Part shown: positions 36,661 through 49,500 of the stretch, one piece after another
How the letters are laid out: every line of letters starts with the position of its first letter
How positions within the stretch are numbered: position 1 is the first letter of the stretch
DNA from: Castanea sativa
Taxonomy: Eukaryota > Streptophyta > Magnoliopsida > Fagales > Fagaceae
NCBI RefSeq assembly: GCF_040712315.1
Contig: NC_134015.1
Location: forward strand, 15,757,095 to 15,821,094
Direction of reading: 5' to 3'
DNA length: 64,000 bases
Made by a program: the position numbers and the translations under genes
Notes under the pieces: generated by a model
What the model was told of the DNA's origin: nothing
Databases searched by the model: none
Seen by the model: the letters and a program-made list of their open reading frames with translations, nothing else

Positions 36661-37767
36661 ATGGTTTTGAAATTCGGACCGGACCATACGATCTAACCGA
36701 GTTAACCGGGAATCGCTTCTTAAAACAGTTCTTTAGTCACAAAAAACTAGAAATTATATTTTTGTTGTGAACCTCTCGAACCGCGGTCAAACTGCACGGT
36801 TTTTTGAAACGGACACGGGTTTTTCAGTTTCCTCCTCATGAAATTTCTTCGTGAAGAGCAATTTCAGGTTGGCCAAATATGTTCTTTAGGGAAGAATGAG
36901 TGAGACAAGAAAAGAAAGAGGGAGAGTGAATAAAGGATGAAGTTGTGAAAGAGAGTCTTATCTTCAGATCTGTTATAATTTGCTTGAGAATTAAGGAAGA
37001 CCGAAGATGAGAGACTGAGAAGTACTAGGGAGAGAAAGACACAAATTTCAAATCTAAGAGGTAGGTGCTGGAAAGAAAAGTAAACAGATTGCTTGGGAAA
37101 AGAAGAAGAAAAAGATAAGATTCACATCTTCTATGTCTCAATCGCTCTCTCTCTGCGTTTTTGCAGATGCTATGTATTTGCATTTTTGCCTCTAGAGTCT
37201 TCTTCTTTAGTTCTTTGAAGATGATATATTGGCGTACTGCCTTGCTTTACTCTCAACCACACCACAGAAGGCTTGCTTAATTTATTGCACCCACTGCCAC
37301 TTATGCTTGCTGTCAAGCACTTCTTAGTTTTATGGGAACTTGATTTTTATTAAACCCATTTTTTATTGGTGGACAAACCAATGTCTGCCCATCTACTCTT
37401 GTATTTTTTTTTTTTAATTCACAAATGGTTGATAATTCAAACCGGCATAAAAGAGAAAATATTAGATTGTATTATGCTTAGAATTTAATATATTTTATTT
37501 GCATAAATATGTTTTCTTAGAATTTAATATTTTTATTTACATTATGAAACTTATGACATAAAAAAAATTATTTGAAATATAGTTCTTTATATTTATTTGG
37601 ATTATTTTAGTTAATTTTCAATTTTTACTAATTTAATATATTTATTTATTTTTTAAATAATTACTAAATTAGTAATGACGTCATCACGGTTCAACCTCGG
37701 TTCAACTTTAAAAACTTTGAACCTCTCTCTTCTTTAGTTCTTTGAACGGTCCGGGTTTGAAAATCAT
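36661..37767. mobile_element. Non-autonomous inverted-repeat element, about 1.1 kb
   Basis: The left end ATGGTTTTGAAATTCGGACC is matched by the inverted right end ATGATTTTCAAACCCGGACC. Inner regions also mirror each other: AACCGCGGTCAAACTG on the left and CACGGTTCAACCTCGGTTCA on the right. The interior (36890-37400) is purine-rich, then AT-rich, and non-coding. No target duplication was identified. Confidence 0.5.
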
Positions 37768-40739
37768 GATTCTACTAGTTTTCGATCAAAAACAATTAAC
37801 AAACACCTTCACTTTGTTTTTCGATTTGTAATTGAACATGATTAATTGGAATTGACTCTTTGGTTTCTAGTATTGAGTCATTGCAATTGTCTAGTACCAT
37901 TAGAGTGTAAATTAATGCCTCAATATATAGAGTCAATCATACATCCTTCAACTTTGTTGCACTAGCACATTGCTTTAAACTTATATACTCGAATAGGTTT
38001 TTTAAGTAACATAACCTACAAAATGTATTTAGTAAAAAGCACAAACAGGGAAACCCTTAGAAAAATTTCTTACAATCAATCCCCCCCAACATACTTTAGA
38101 AACTTCAATTTGATATTTTCGAGTGTTGTTACGATATCTCTTATGTTTATCCTCTCTTCAGGTGATGCTGTTATACAATGCCTAGCCAATTCCATAATGG
38201 ACAAGATATAATCCAGCTTAGAATTAAAATGCTCTTCACCTCTCTTTAGCAAATTAGCATCTACAACTTCAATTATTGAATGGGGTAGTGATTGTTTTAT
38301 CCAACATTTTAGGCTCATTTCCTCAGTAAACATTTCATCCGTGGGAATTTTTCTTGTGAATGTTTCCATCAACAAAATGCCATAACTATACACGTTGCCA
38401 CGTGTGGAAGCGATCCTTTGTGATCCATACTGTACAAGTTTGATTAAAATTTGTTATTAGTAAGTATCCAATATCTTTACTTGATGGTAAAAAAAAATTC
38501 TTTATATTTTTTGTGACAACTTTGTGTGTGTGTTTAAAAATTAAATTTAATTGTAAACTAGAAACATCCCCTGGTGCCATATAACCAATAGAGTCTTCAT
38601 CACCCAATAATTTTGAAATTCCAAAATCAGTCACATGTGCAACCATATCTTTGTTTAGTAGAATATTGTTGGGCTTCAAATCACAATGAACAATAGGTGA
38701 AGGACACTCATGATGGAGATACTCCAATGATGATTCAACATCTATCATCGTGTTCAATCTTTGTAATATATCCAAGAAGGAGTTATGAGAATACAACCAC
38801 GTCATAAGGTTCCAATTAGGCATGTACTCTAGTACCAAAGCTTTAAAGTCAATGATGCTACAACTACTGATGATTTTCACAAGATTTTGGTGGCGAATTA
38901 TGCGCAATACATCACATTCAGCTTCAAAACTCTTAAACCCTCATTTCATATTCAAATTAAAAACCTTTATTGCAACACTAACTCCATCTGAAAGTGTCCC
39001 TTTGTACACTGAGCCAAAATCACCTTTCCCAATTAAGTTGCTTTTGCTAAATCTATTTGTTGCTTGTTCGAGTTCTAGGTATGTTATTCTTCTCCATGTT
39101 GCGTAACAAATCTCCTTGACCTTTTAGTTTTGCATATCTCTTTCGGTCTCTCATCAAAGCAAATAAGAGGACTAATGCAAGTATTGTTGCTATCATTGTT
39201 GGAAGAATATATCTTACTATAATTGCAGTTGATGTCCTTGATTGTCCAGCATTACTTGTTTTGCATGGTGGAACTTGAAGTTTGGATGGACCACATAATG
39301 CTTTATTGCCCATGAATGACTAAGCTGAAAATTGAGCAATAACACCAGTTGATGGAATTTCACCTTGTAATATATTAAAAGATACATTGAAATATTTAAG
39401 GCCTTTGAGTTCCACTAAAGACATTGGAATACAAGTTGTTATCAGATAGATCCAAGTGTACCATTCTTATTAACTTATCAAATGAACATGGAATAGGACC
39501 TTGGAATTTGTTATGTGCCAAGGAGAGGTTTTCTAAAACTAGGTCTCTATAATAGTTGATTCCATGATAGGTCTATGTATGTTACATGTTCTAAATTCCC
39601 AACATTTGATGGTAGATGACCACTTAAATAATTCGAGGACAAGTTTATTTGTTGTATGTCCTTAAGACTCCAAAAGGATGGGGAGTATGAAAGTCAACTG
39701 GTTGGAATCTAACTACAACTTTTGAAGTTTAGAAAGACCTCCCCAACATGTTGGTATTGTTCCAGAAAGCTCATTATGATTTAAAAATAATTCATACAAG
39801 TTGTTCAATTGACATATATCATTTGGGATTAATCCTTGCAGTCTATTGTCTTGAAGATGTAAACCTTGAAGTTGCATTATTCCATCAATTGTAGTTGGAA
39901 TGGATCCAACCAATTCATTGTCTTCTAGGTACAGGGTCACTAAATTGCTTAAATTACCAATCCCTATAGGAATGATACCCTTTATGCCGCAATTATATGC
40001 TACAAATTGTTCAAGAGAAGTTGAGAAATTTCCTATGGAAATTGGAAGGGTGTCATTTAATGGATTATTTGCTACTACTATACTTGTCAAATTTATGCAC
40101 TTTGTCAAGTACGAAAGAAACGTTAATTCAAGAGTTGAAGATTCACTAGTGAAATTATTGCTGGCTAAGTTGAGTACCTCAAGATGCCTTAAGTTTTCCA
40201 GGGTATTAGGAATAGAGCCAGAGAAATGGTTTGCACCCAACTGTAGGTTAATGAACTTAGAAGCATTTGAGATAGAGTTGGGGATTATTCCATTTAGTTC
40301 ATTTTCCCATAGATAAAGCGCCTTAAGATTTGGAAGCAAATGACCCATGCTTGATGGAAGATGGCCTGAGAAGTAGTTCATGTATAGACCAATGACTTCA
40401 ATCTTTGAGCTATTGAATATTGCATATGGGATGAGACCAGTTAAGCTGTTATTAGTGAAGCTTAATTGCATTAGATTTTGAAGATTCTCAATCTTGAGTG
40501 GTACTTCACCTGCCGCAATATTTCAAAACAAATTGAAAAATCAATAGCCATACAAAATTTCATAAATTGTGGATTCCCTATAAAAAACATACATCATGTT
40601 TACTTGAAAAAAAAATTATTACAACTACCATATAAAAGGTTGCATCTAGTAAAACAATTAACAATTAAGTGCCTTTAAAAATTTTTAAAAATAACAAGAA
40701 CAAATTTTAGCTAAAAAAAAACTTACAACCTTACTCAAT

Positions 40740-41035
40740 ATCTTTTTATTAGAGGTGAATTTTGACAAATCCAATATCGGATTACATCTTATTCTTATAT
40801 CCTCCATGCTTGCAAAATTTTTAGAAAATTAAAGATCAATAGTTATGTCATCAATAAATTGTATAAATTACAAGTTTTTGTAGTTTAAAATTATGCATAA
40901 ATTATAAGAATATAGATCATATAGTAAATAATATCCGATTGATACAAAATTTGATATGTGTATTAAAAGTGTAAAGAACATGAAATTCAATAGTTAGATT
41001 TTCAAAATTAGTTGTAATGTTTTTTTTATTAAGTA
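40740..41035. repeat. Second dispersed unit of the 340-bp repeat
   Basis: It follows the array unit in order: GTGAATTTTGACAAATCC, GGATTACATCTTATTCTTAT, CATGCTTGCAAAATTT, AGTTATGTCATCAATAAATT, ACAAGTTTTTGTAGTTTAAA, ATATCCGATTGAT and ATAGTTAGATTTTCAAAATT. It lies in the intron of the LRR kinase pseudogene, far from the CACTA element. Confidence 0.75.
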
Positions 41036-41315
41036 AAGTTGTAGCCTTAAGCTACAACTAATTTTGTAGCTACATTTTGTCCAAATAACAATTAATGTTG
41101 CATCTTATAACATATATGATGCAAACAAATTTGAGCTTGGTAAGCCTTTATTCCATTTGTTGTGCAAACTTGATAGTCCACTAGTTTGCTTGTTTACAAA
41201 AATAACCATAAACAAACATATTAGTTTGTAACAAACTTGTAGTGAGAATTGTAATAAATAGAGCACTTTCTTTTTAAAAGAAGGTGATGAAAATGGAAAT
41301 TGCTACTTCTCTAGT

Positions 41316-41569
41316 TGGTGCGGACACGAGATATAGGCCCCCAATTATACACACATATGGGAGGAAGAACAAAAAGAAGACGGCCCAACCTGTGGCCTTA
41401 TGGATGGAGCCTATTAGTTATTGGGCTTGAGATTAAGCAAGCCCGAACATTTAATAATTAGGGTTTTGTGTTGTTAGGGTTTTATGTTGTAGCTATTTAA
41501 ACACTTTTTTTGATGATTGTAAGACAGCTTTTGAGAAATATAAAAAAAAACGTTTGCTTTCTTTTTACA
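41316..41569 (+). repeat. Left LTR of the chromovirus remnant
   Basis: 254 bp, starting TGGTGCGGACACGAGATATA and ending TTTTTACA. By eye it is identical to 43045-43298. It contains TTTAAACAC, TTTTGATGATTGTAAGAC and AGAAATATAAAAA. It is followed by CTGG and then directly by pol sequence; the usual primer-binding site and gag are missing. Confidence 0.85.
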
Positions 41570-43040
41570 CTGGGGAGCTCTACACTAGCCTAAGTAATGC
41601 TTCACATCCCGTCTTGGATGATTATACCCTTCAAGATGGTTACTTGTTCAAAGCCAACAAGTTGTGTATCCCTCGGTCGTCAGTGAGAGATTTTCTAGTT
41701 TGGGAGATACATGCAGGAGGCCTTGCAGGTCATTTTGGCTGAGATAAGACAATTGAGGAAGTGGAACGTCAATTCTATTGGCCTGGTCTTAAGAGGGGCG
41801 TTGCTAGGATAGTTGGTCAGTGTCGTACATGTCAACTAGCCAAACATCGCAAGCAAAACAGCGAGTACGTACACGCCTTTACTGTGCGGATCGCCGTGGC
41901 GGGGCGTGAGTATGGACTTTGTGCTAGGTTTGCCCCGCACCTTTAGGAAGCATGATTCTATCCTAGTAGTTGTTGATCGCTTCTCTAAGATGACTCATTT
42001 CCTACCATGTTCTAAGACTTCTGACGCTTCTAAAATTGCAAAGCTTTACTTTGATGAGATTGTCAAGCTTTATGGTCTCCCCAAAACCATAGTGTCAGAT
42101 AGGGATGTTCGATTCATGAGTTATTTTTGGAAGACCTTGTGGCATTTAGTAGGCACCAAATTGAAATTTTCCACGGCATTTCATCCTGTTGATGGTCAAG
42201 GCGAGGTGGTTAATCGTAGCCTAGGAAACCTCCTTCGGTGTCTAGTGGGTGAAGCCAATCGGAATTGGGATTCAATTCTTCCTATAGCCCAACTTGCATA
42301 TAATAGCTCTGTCAATAGGTCTATAGGCGTTAGTCCTTTTGAGGTTGTGCATGGATATACACCTAGGAAGCCCTTAGATCTTTTGCCCATGTCCCCCCAT
42401 GTTAGGATTTCTGAATCTGCTGAGGCATTTGCACGACATGTTCATGATTTACATACTGAGATTCACAAAAAAATTCAGGTAAGTAATTCTCAATATAAAA
42501 TTCATGCTGATACTCATCGGCGTCATGCAGAGTTTTAGGTAGGAGATTATGTCATGATTCGGATCCGGCCTGAACGGTTTCCCTCTGGGACCGTTAAGAA
42601 ATTGCAGGCTCGTAGTGCCGGTCCGTTCAAGGTATTGAAACGAATGGGCCCAAATGCATATGTCATTGACCTCCCTCATGATTATGGTATTAGCTCCTCC
42701 TTTAATATTGAGGATCTAGTTGCTTACAAAAGCCCTACAGCTATTCCTGATACTCCTTTTGATGAGCCTTTACTTAATCCTATTGATGCCCCCATGCCTA
42801 CCCCTTTACCCTTAAACTTGCCCTATGCACATAAAGAATCTATTGATGCTATTTTAGATGAGCAAATTGTTTCTACCAGGGATGGAGGAGTTCACCGTTT
42901 CCTAGTTCGGTGGCGCGGGCGACCAGATTCCGATTGCACATGGATTACTAGAGATGAGCTCGGCGGCGGATGCGACTTGGAGTACTATCAGAGCTCTTCA
43001 GCTTTCCACTCGACGGGGTCGAGTTCCTCTCACCCGGGGG
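41556..43040 (+). pseudogene. Chromovirus (Ty3/gypsy) pol remnant: integrase and chromodomain
   Basis: The reading starts downstream of the RNase H region (LDDYTLQDGYLFKANKLCIP). It passes the integrase zinc-binding part (CRTCQLAKH), the core with DRFSKMTHFLPC, VSDRDVRFMS and PFEVVHGYTPRKP, the C-terminal GPFKVLKRMGPNAY region, and a chromodomain (FLVRWRGRPDSDCTWI) near 42890-42950 that marks chromoviruses. Gag, protease, reverse transcriptase and most of RNase H are absent. Stops lie at the GHFG segment (near 41740) and at 42536-42538, and a frameshift lies near 41870-41910. It cannot encode a working integrase. Confidence 0.88.
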
Positions 43041-43044
43041 GAGT

Positions 43045-43298
43045 TGGTGCGGACACGAGATATAGGCCCCCAATTATACACACATATGGGAGGAAGAACA
43101 AAAAGAAGACGGCCCAACCTGTGGCCTTATGGATGGAGCCTATTAGTTATTGGGCTTGAGATTAAGCAAGCCCGAACATTTAATAATTAGGGTTTTGTGT
43201 TGTTAGGGTTTTATGTTGTAGCTATTTAAACACTTTTTTTGATGATTGTAAGACAGCTTTTGAGAAATATAAAAAAAAACGTTTGCTTTCTTTTTACA
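43045..43298 (+). repeat. Right LTR of the chromovirus remnant, with PBS-like sequence after it
   Basis: Identical by eye to 41316-41569 and preceded by a GGGGGGAG polypurine tract. It is followed by CTGGTGCCGACTCC, which looks like the start of a primer-binding site at the usual spacing after an LTR. The flanks CTAGT (41311-41315) and CTGGT (43299-43303) match 4 of 5, so a target duplication is the alternative reading. Confidence 0.82.
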
Positions 43299-43490
43299 CT
43301 GGTGCCGACTCCAGTCCCTTAGGTGCTGACTCCTAGGGTTTGTCCTATCATTTTTCTGCCCTATTATTATATTGTGGTTGTCCTACGTCACTAATTATTG
43401 TGGTCTTTATAAACCCACCATAACATGTGTATAAAAAATATAACACCCTAGTTGAATTAAGAATTATTCCATATATATGGTGTACTACAC

Positions 43491-43561
43491 ACTTTTCTCA
43501 CATAAAGGTGAGTCTCATATACATGACATACCAATGAGACTCACCTTTATGTGGGAGAAGT
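43491..43561. repeat. 28-bp-arm hairpin
   Basis: ACTTTTCTCACATAAAGGTG and its inverse CACCTTTATGTGGGAGAAGT flank a loop of about 15 bp; each arm is 28 bp with one or two mismatches. It lies beside the chromovirus remnant and may be the core of a small MITE. Confidence 0.75.
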
Positions 43562-44099
43562 ACATAATACATTGGATGCACGGAATGATTTGACCTATGG
43601 ACCAAAATTCTTAAAACCAACATGCTTTAGGTAAAGAGGAAGCAGTATTTAAATTAAAGTGGTTATCATTGAACCTGTAAGGTCGTTATCTTCCAAATTA
43701 GTTATCTCGAAGGAAGTACAGCTTCCCAAACTTCTTGGTATCCTTCCTGCAAAATTTCAAGATTTATCATACATGTGATCAAGAGCTAGCAAGCATAGCA
43801 TAACTAGTGATAGATTACAAGCTTTTATTTGGAAACTAAAATGATCAATTTTAATGAAGGGCTATTGAAATATAGGAATGTGTACAAAAAAAAAAAAAAG
43901 ACAAAAAAATGAAAAGGAAGGAAAGAAAGAAAGAAATAAGCCCTTTGATGCATTCATTGGCTAAATCTATGCATGTCTACCTTTTCTTAAGGAAGATACC
44001 CTTTTGATGTGGGAATCTCAGAGAAATTTAAACTTTGAATTTTTAAATGATTTGTACTTATGCTACATTTTTATTTTATATAGTAAGTTGCCCTAGATA

Positions 44100-44293
44100 T
44101 GAGTAATGTTACAATCACAAACTATTTTACAACAATTTTACAAAATATTAATGTGAAATTTTTTTACTAGTTCTAATTTGGGTTCACCACTAATATCACA
44201 TTTTTATTTACCAATAATCATTTGGAAGATGCTAAAGCCACATTAGCAGTTTGTAAAAATGTTGAAAAATAATTTATATCTATAGCATTACTC
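44100..44293. mobile_element. Short MITE related to the one at 12035
   Basis: The ends GAGTAATGTTACAATCACAA and, inverted, GGAGTAATGCTATAGATATA begin imperfect arms with TTTTACAAC and GTTGTAAAA-type motifs. No target duplication was fixed. Non-coding. Confidence 0.5.
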
Positions 44294-45499
44294 CTTGAAT
44301 AATAACATGTCAATGAGATGAACAAGAATAACGTATCTCTCTCTCTCTCTCTCAATTAAATGAAAAAAAAGAAGAAGATCGTATTCAATATAGGTACCAA
44401 GAAAAAAAAACATAGAGTTGAATTAGACATTTTGGGTTCTAAGCCCTACCAGCTGAATTGGGGATTACGTTTTAGTGGGAGGCTAAGGGGTAATTTTGTG
44501 TCAAAATTCTCATGTATGCCACTAATTTCATGCCATGAGTTCAATGTTTTTAAAAGAAAATCATTTGGTTCAAGTCAGATACCATATGAACATTTTGTTA
44601 GGCCAGTAGGATAGAAACAATCAAACACATACAAAAGGACATAAAGTAATATATTTTGAAAAGTTTAGGGAAAAAAAATAAACCTTTTAAGTTTAAGGAC
44701 AAAAACCAAACTTTTGGAAATTTAGGGGCAAAAATAATATTTGATCATTTTTATTTATTTATTATTTTTTATGTTGGAGGGAGGGGGAGACGACTTGAGA
44801 CTGCAAAACAATTTTATTTTTATTTTTTATAGATATAATATGATTATAGCCTATAGCATCTATTCCTGATAAATTTTTTTTTATTATCATACCGAGGTAC
44901 CAATTGGTTTTTTGTATAGGCGGTAATTGAATTTCAAATATTTTATTCAACGACAAAACAGAGATTTTACCATTTAAGCTAATGCTTGCAACACAAAATT
45001 GATTAGATGGATAGGTTCCAATTTGAAGTATTTAACTCTTTATAAAGCACTTGAAATCAATTTTCATTGATTACGAGATTTTTTATATTACGAATTAAAC
45101 CAATAGAGAGCTATGGCAATTTCTCACACATCTAACTGCAAACTCAAAATCACAAGTTTGGAAATAAAAAAATTGAATTTGTGTTAACAAATGTATATTG
45201 GTATTAATGAATGTGTGGGTACAATTTTTTGTAATTATATTCTATTACAATAGTTTAATTCTCTGATTTGATCTCCTTGGAAAAATCTTCAATTCAAGAA
45301 TTGCGTTGATGTATTCTTGACTCGAAAACAAAATGTCTTCCACTTTGGCATTGGAAGACGGATTGGAGGTCCTTACAACAGAAGTGCGATGAACCTCTGG
45401 CTATATGCTTGTTAGAAACTCTTTGTTCTTCAAATATTCTTTGTCTTCTAAGATTTGTAGTGTAAGTTCATTGAGTTTAGATCTTGAATTCGATGAAAC
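44294..45499. other. Intergenic, nothing recognised
   Basis: A short (CT)n tract lies near 44337-44353. Sequence at 44650-44750 resembles decayed 'gtttaaggaca' transposon ends. No gene supported. Confidence 0.5.
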
Positions 45500-45905
45500 T
45501 TTAATTAATTAGAGTTCTTGAAGTTTATGAAGATTTTGAAACTTGATTCCAATAAAACTCAGAGAATTGGAATGATGATTTGGATGAATGTTCTTTATAT
45601 TGGAAGATTTGTGGTGAAAGTTCTTTGGGGGTTTTAGAGGCTTGAATTCATAGGGCTTCATTAATTTACAATCTCTTGGAGTTTTTGAAGGATTTTGAGC
45701 TTGATTCCAGTAAACTTTGAGATCCAAAAGGATAATTTGATTGATTCCTATTCAAATGTTCTTTGTATTCAAAGACTGAAGTTCTTGAAGGCTTTGATTC
45801 CAATAAACTTTGAGATCTAAAAGGATAATTTGATTGATTATTGTTCAAATGTTCTTCGTATTAAAAGACTGGAGTTTTTGGAGACTTTGGAGCTTGATTA
45901 CAATA
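45500..45905. repeat. Imperfect tandem repeats of about 93 bp
   Basis: TAAACTTTGAGATC at 45712 recurs at 45804, each followed by AAAAGGATAATTTGATTGAT, a TTCAAATGTTCTT segment and a GACTG(A/G)AGTT segment. A more diverged unit precedes them. Frames on either strand reflect the repeat and resemble no known protein. Confidence 0.7.
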
Positions 45906-46562
45906 GGGTTTCGAGACTTATGAATTGTGTTTCTACAAGACTGGGTAGTGTCTTTATTTATAGGAGTCTTGGAGGAGGTGGGATGACACATGATTGGGGA
46001 TCATGGGTGACCTGTGTCATAATTTAAATGGGAAGACTTTATATCTTGTTCTCCAATAAACACATGGTATTATTCGATTAGCTAAAGTGACTTAATTTAA
46101 AATACCACATGACAACATTTAATTAGACTGCATGCTTATGTCATTTTGAATTAAAATTATTAGCACATGTCGACGTGTGATTAGCTCTTGAATATTCTTC
46201 ATAATTTTTATTTAGTAACACTTAGAATATTTCCATTGGTTTCTGAATAATGACAGTGGAACCCACTAACTAGCATGCAGCGTCTTGTAATTGGTCTCTT
46301 TGCACGTACTACGTGGATTTGATGAGATGGCATGACAATTTGTGATTAATCAAAAAAATTTCCTTTCTATACTAGCTATTGATATACATCCTATTTTTGA
46401 TAATTTAAAGTTTGAAACAATTTTAGGACCATTCTTAAGACATGCACTAGATTATTAAACAGTAAAACCCAAATATTTCACTTATAAAATTCCATCTATA
46501 TATAATAAATATAATATAAAATAGAAAAAGTTTAACTTTTTTTATTGACCTTGTAATATTGT

Positions 46563-49500
46563 CTATGAAGCACGAGTGCGAGTGCGAGTGCGGGTGCGGG
46601 TGCGAGACTCGGCAATTTTTGAAAAAGGTGGGTGCGAATGCGGGTGCGGCGGGACTCGGCGATTAAAAAATTATTAAAAATATTTTTATTTATATTTTTA
46701 ATATATTACTAAGCATACTTTTTCACATTATATAAATATATACCAAATTTAAGAGCAATAGTAGATAATAACTAAAACATGATGTTCATAAATTAAATAC
46801 AACCCACAAAATTGAAACTAAAACATTCCATGATGTTCAGAAATTAGAATACAACTCATAAGTTTGAAACTAAAACTAAATAAAAGACAATCAACAAGAC
46901 AATCAAACACCAACATCTTCATCATCAAGATCAATAGCTTCACTTCGAACTTCACTTTCACTAATAGTAGCATTAGTGCTAGCATTCCCAATAACTATGG
47001 CCTCCAACTCTGGCTCATCAAGTGTAAGGGTTGCACTCTCAAGAATTCCAGCTCCTCCATGTATGTCGCTCTCATTCCAAGAGTCTCCTCCAATATCCCA
47101 CATCTTTGTTGCTGTATGTATGTACTTCTCATTGCGCCTTGACAAGAGTCGAAGATTAGAATGCACATATACCAAATCATCAGCACGTGCATGAGCCATT
47201 TTGTTTCTTTTTAAGGAATGAATGAATTTGTATGTGCTCCAATTCCTCTCAGCACATGAAGATGAACAAGGTTGTCCAAGAAGTTTAAGGGCAAGGGTTT
47301 GAAGAGTTGGAAATGCGGTGCCATGGTATTGCCACCAAGCCAAAGGTTGAAAGACCCACCTATCTGTCAAGGCAGCTGGTGAAGGAAACCTCCCTCCTTA
47401 AAATGTTGCAAACTCAAACTTCACCACACTTAATTCATTCCCATCTTCAAAGTATCGATCCAAACACTTGCTCCTTTCCATAGAAATTTCATAATCTCGA
47501 TGTGGAGCGATGCGTTTTGGATTCTCCGAAAGCCATTCAATGGAGTAATACCTAGAGTTAAAGATTAAAAAACAAATATAAATGAAAGGTGTGTTTTACT
47601 AGAAGGGAGAACTAAAGAAAATAGAAAATAAATGTATTTACTTAGGATTTAAGAAATAAGCCAAGCAATGTAGTGGTGTACAATTTTTAGTCCATCGATC
47701 AATAAGTATATCATACACCACAGTCCAAAATGAGCTATGCTGATCATCTTCCAAGCCTTCGTGCCGATATATTACTGCTTTCACCTTCTCTATCATTGAA
47801 TCCCACATCTCATACATAAGATGAAGACAAGGCTTATCTGTGTCGGCTATTCGTAGCATATCATAAATAGGTGCTGTGAATTCAAGGATATAATCAATAT
47901 TATCTCACCAAAGATCACTTAGAATTAGATCTTTCACTTTTTGAGCTTTTCCAACGTCATCCTCCCTATAAGAAGCCCATTGGTCACTAATAGCCATGGC
48001 TTGAAGGCATCTTTTTATCAACTTCAACCTTTTTAGCATTACAACAACCGAAGCAAATCTAGTATCAGCAACTTGGAGCAGTTTTAATGGACAAAATTCA
48101 TTAAATATTGCCAACCTCATTGAATGGTTCATGATAAAAACACGTATGAAGGATGCATCATCACCAATACGTGTAATCCAACTACATTCCTCATATGTAA
48201 CTTCATTCTTTTCAGTATTTTTTGCTGCACAAATATTCTTCAAAGCTAGATTGAGAGTGTGGACAACACAGGGTGTCCAAAATATTTTAGGATACTCACC
48301 TTCAATAAGAGATCCAGCAGCCTTCATCACACTAGCATTATCAGTGATGACTTGAACAACTTTTTCATGTCCAATCTCTTTTATAGCATCTTTCAACACC
48401 CCAGCAATATAATGTTTGTCTTTGAACTCACTTGACCCATCAATTGCCTTTATAAACACTGGACCCCCATCTGATACAGCCATAATATTAATAAGAGGCC
48501 TCCTTTGTGGATCAGACCATCCATCAGAAACTATACTTACACCATTTTCAAGCCAAAAGTCTTTAATTGGTTTCAAAGGTCCTTCAACATGAGCTCTTTC
48601 TTTTTGCAAAACTGTTATTCTCAAAGCATTGTATCCAGGAGAAACATAACCCAAAATGCTATGGGTAGCAGCATATGCATAAGAATTACGATAATATGGG
48701 TTCCTTGCAAAGTTAAACGGAAGCCCACCGGTGTAAAACATCCTAGCAATTCTACTATCCAATTCATGTCTAGCATTATTCTGGTATGCTTTCTCCAAAG
48801 TATTATTCACAGCCACCTTCCTCCTCTTACCATCAATCGGATTTGTACTATCACTCCTTTCATGTCTCCGAAATGGGGAAATAGGTATAGGCCCACGGCC
48901 TGGGGGAGGTGGGGGTAAGAGAATTTGACTTCTCCGTTCTCTCTCTAACTTATCATTCTCAACTTGATCATGCATTTGCTGTATTTCCAACCTATGACTC
49001 GGTGTCACCTTAGGGCACGGTTTAATTCCTTTATTAGGAATTTTTTATAAATGAGCCTTAACCCTAGAATAAGATCCCATATAAACTACACCACAATAAT
49101 TGCACTTAAAGTATGTGTTTCCCCCTGATTTAACAGATGCACCAGCCGGTTTTTCTACTTTAGTCACATACTGCCAAAGAGAAGATTCATCATTTGGCAC
49201 TTCTTGATTAGACGAAGGTGAAGTTTCTGTGCTAGTAACTTCGTCCATTGCAAATTCAATAGATTCAATTTAACCTACAAATAATAACTATTAACTAAAT
49301 AAATTAATAATAAATCAAACCAAGTTCACAAATTACAGAATCACAAATAATAACGATTAACTAAATAAATTAATAATAAATCAAACCAAGTTCACAGATT
49401 CACAAATAATAACTATTAACTAAATAAAACTAAGATTGAAAAGAAACTAAGATTCACAAATCACATTCACAGATTCACAAATCACAAATCAAACTAAGAT

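Larger units (their letters stand above)
38076..43746 (-). pseudogene. LRR receptor-like kinase (subfamily XII, EFR/Xa21-like), decayed and 5'-truncated
   Basis: On the minus strand, an LRR exon lies at about 43674-43745 (IPRSLGSCTSFE) and a longer LRR block at 40511-39713 (GLIPYAIFNSSKIEVI, NNLYELFLNHNELSGTIP). Next come a transmembrane segment (39230-39150, ILPTMIATILALVLLFAL) and a kinase domain (39080-38560, then 38415-38079). Landmarks are [17 protein letters not shown], the non-RD loop HCDLKPNN, TDFGISK and MYSYGILLMETFTRK. Such membrane receptors sense microbial or endogenous ligands. In-frame stops sit at 39320-39322 and 38941-38943, and a frameshift lies near 39700. The activation loop is shortened (GDEDSIGYMAP), and the intron donor after it lacks a clear GT. 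No signal peptide or N-terminal cap was found beyond 43746. A chromovirus remnant occupies the intron at 41316-43298. Confidence 0.85.

Noticed and set aside
46864..47194. Plus-strand frames over the hAT transposase
   Set aside because: Shadows of the minus-strand transposase C-terminus.
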